NCBI GenBank assembly: GCA_000759655.1
Contig: KN173999.1
Coordinates: 2,258-7,683, forward strand
Length of the DNA stretch: 5,426 nt
Origin: Acidicaldus organivorans
Lineage (GTDB): Bacteria; Pseudomonadota; Alphaproteobacteria; Acetobacterales; Acetobacteraceae
Reading direction: 5' to 3'
Positions 5,302 through 5,426 of the stretch are shown piece after piece (the stretch's first letter is position 1; each line of letters starts with the position of its first letter). Both the position numbers and the translations under genes were made by a program. The notes beneath the pieces are model-generated. The model was not told the DNA's origin and did no database searches. It was given only the letters and a program-made list of their open reading frames with translations.

Positions 5302-5426
5302 TCACCGAAACGGCTTGAGGCGAGGGACGGGTGCCCGGCGTCGCGTGAGCGCCCGAGGGACGTAATCAAGGGGGCGCAATCGAGGGGATGCCATCAAGGC
5401 GGCGGTGTCGGGGGGCGGTGTCGGGG
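5302..5426 (-). CDS. Possible C-terminus of a minus-strand gene (partial, uncertain)
   Basis: A minus-strand frame is open from the window edge to a TGA at 5302-5304, giving about 40 codons. The readable part goes from a Pro/Thr-rich stretch (PTPPPDTAAL) to a basic tail (PRLRPLDYVPRALTRRR, ending in LKPFR). Third positions are GC-biased, though less than in the certain genes of this window. I recognise no family. It would converge on the SDR gene, leaving a 79-bp gap. An internal ATG at 5394 could instead start a 30-residue ORF. It may be non-coding repeat sequence, and confidence is low. Confidence 0.25.
   Translation of the reverse strand, partial: PTPPPDTAALMASPRLRPLDYVPRALTRRRAPVPRLKPFR
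5365..5426. repeat. Short degenerate tandem repeats at the window end
   Basis: Three adjacent 14-bp units start at 5365, 5379 and 5393 (ATCAAGGGGGCGCA, ATCGAGGGGATGCC, ATCAAGGCGGCGGT). They merge into two perfect 13-bp copies of GGCGGTGTCGGGG at 5401-5413 and 5414-5426. The second copy ends exactly at the window edge, so the array may continue. No other feature was identified between 5223 and 5426 apart from the small hairpin and the possible partial gene described separately. Confidence 0.6.

Noticed and set aside
5294..5303. GAGAGCTCTC palindrome near the window end
   Set aside because: A 10-bp self-complementary site with no loop cannot form a useful hairpin, and no second copy or context suggests a regulator site.
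4482..5369. Minus-strand open frame (295 codons) antisense to the SDR and the rutE end
   Set aside because: It has no recognisable domain and mirrors the strongly biased codons of the plus-strand SDR, which has clear Rossmann motifs.

Overview
The window looks like ordinary chromosome from a GC-rich alphaproteobacterium. Codon third positions are almost all G or C. The gene set (EF-G-like factor, a PhaC-type synthase next to PhaR, a two-domain Nfu protein, a RutE-type reductase and an SDR) fits Rhodospirillales or a related order. The taxonomic call is inference from gene content and style, because no marker gene such as 16S is present. There are no tRNA or rRNA genes, CRISPR arrays, insertion sequences or phage genes.

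Layout: (1) Positions 1-557 (+) hold the 3' end of an elongation factor G-like protein. (2) Positions 614-2375 (-) hold a two-gene polyhydroxyalkanoate (PHA) unit converging on it: a PhaE-like accessory protein (1650-2375), then a short class III-like PHA synthase/alpha-beta hydrolase (614-1846). The two reading frames overlap by about 197 bp. (3) Positions 2376-2521 are a divergent control region with a CTGC-N3-GCAG inverted repeat that fits a PhaR operator. (4) Positions 2522-3187 (+) encode PhaR, the PHA-responsive repressor. (5) Positions 3305-5222 (+) hold a NifU/Nfu iron-sulfur scaffold, a RutE-type nitroreductase and an SDR whose catalytic Tyr position is Phe. A strong hairpin separates nfu from rutE, and only 10 bp separate rutE from the SDR gene. 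(6) Positions 5223-5426 hold short direct repeats and possibly the C-terminus of a minus-strand gene running off the window.

The coherent functional unit is the PHA locus. PhaR binds PHA and represses PHA genes through the shared intergenic region, and the PhaC-like enzyme with its coiled-coil partner would make or process polyester at the granule surface. The downstream plus-strand genes (Fe-S maturation, flavin reductase, SDR) look like housekeeping or general redox functions with no proven link to PHA. The most unusual points are the dual-coded overlap, the pentapeptide repeat in the PhaE-like linker, the Tyr-to-Phe SDR and the nfu-rutE hairpin. I did not find a clearly new system.
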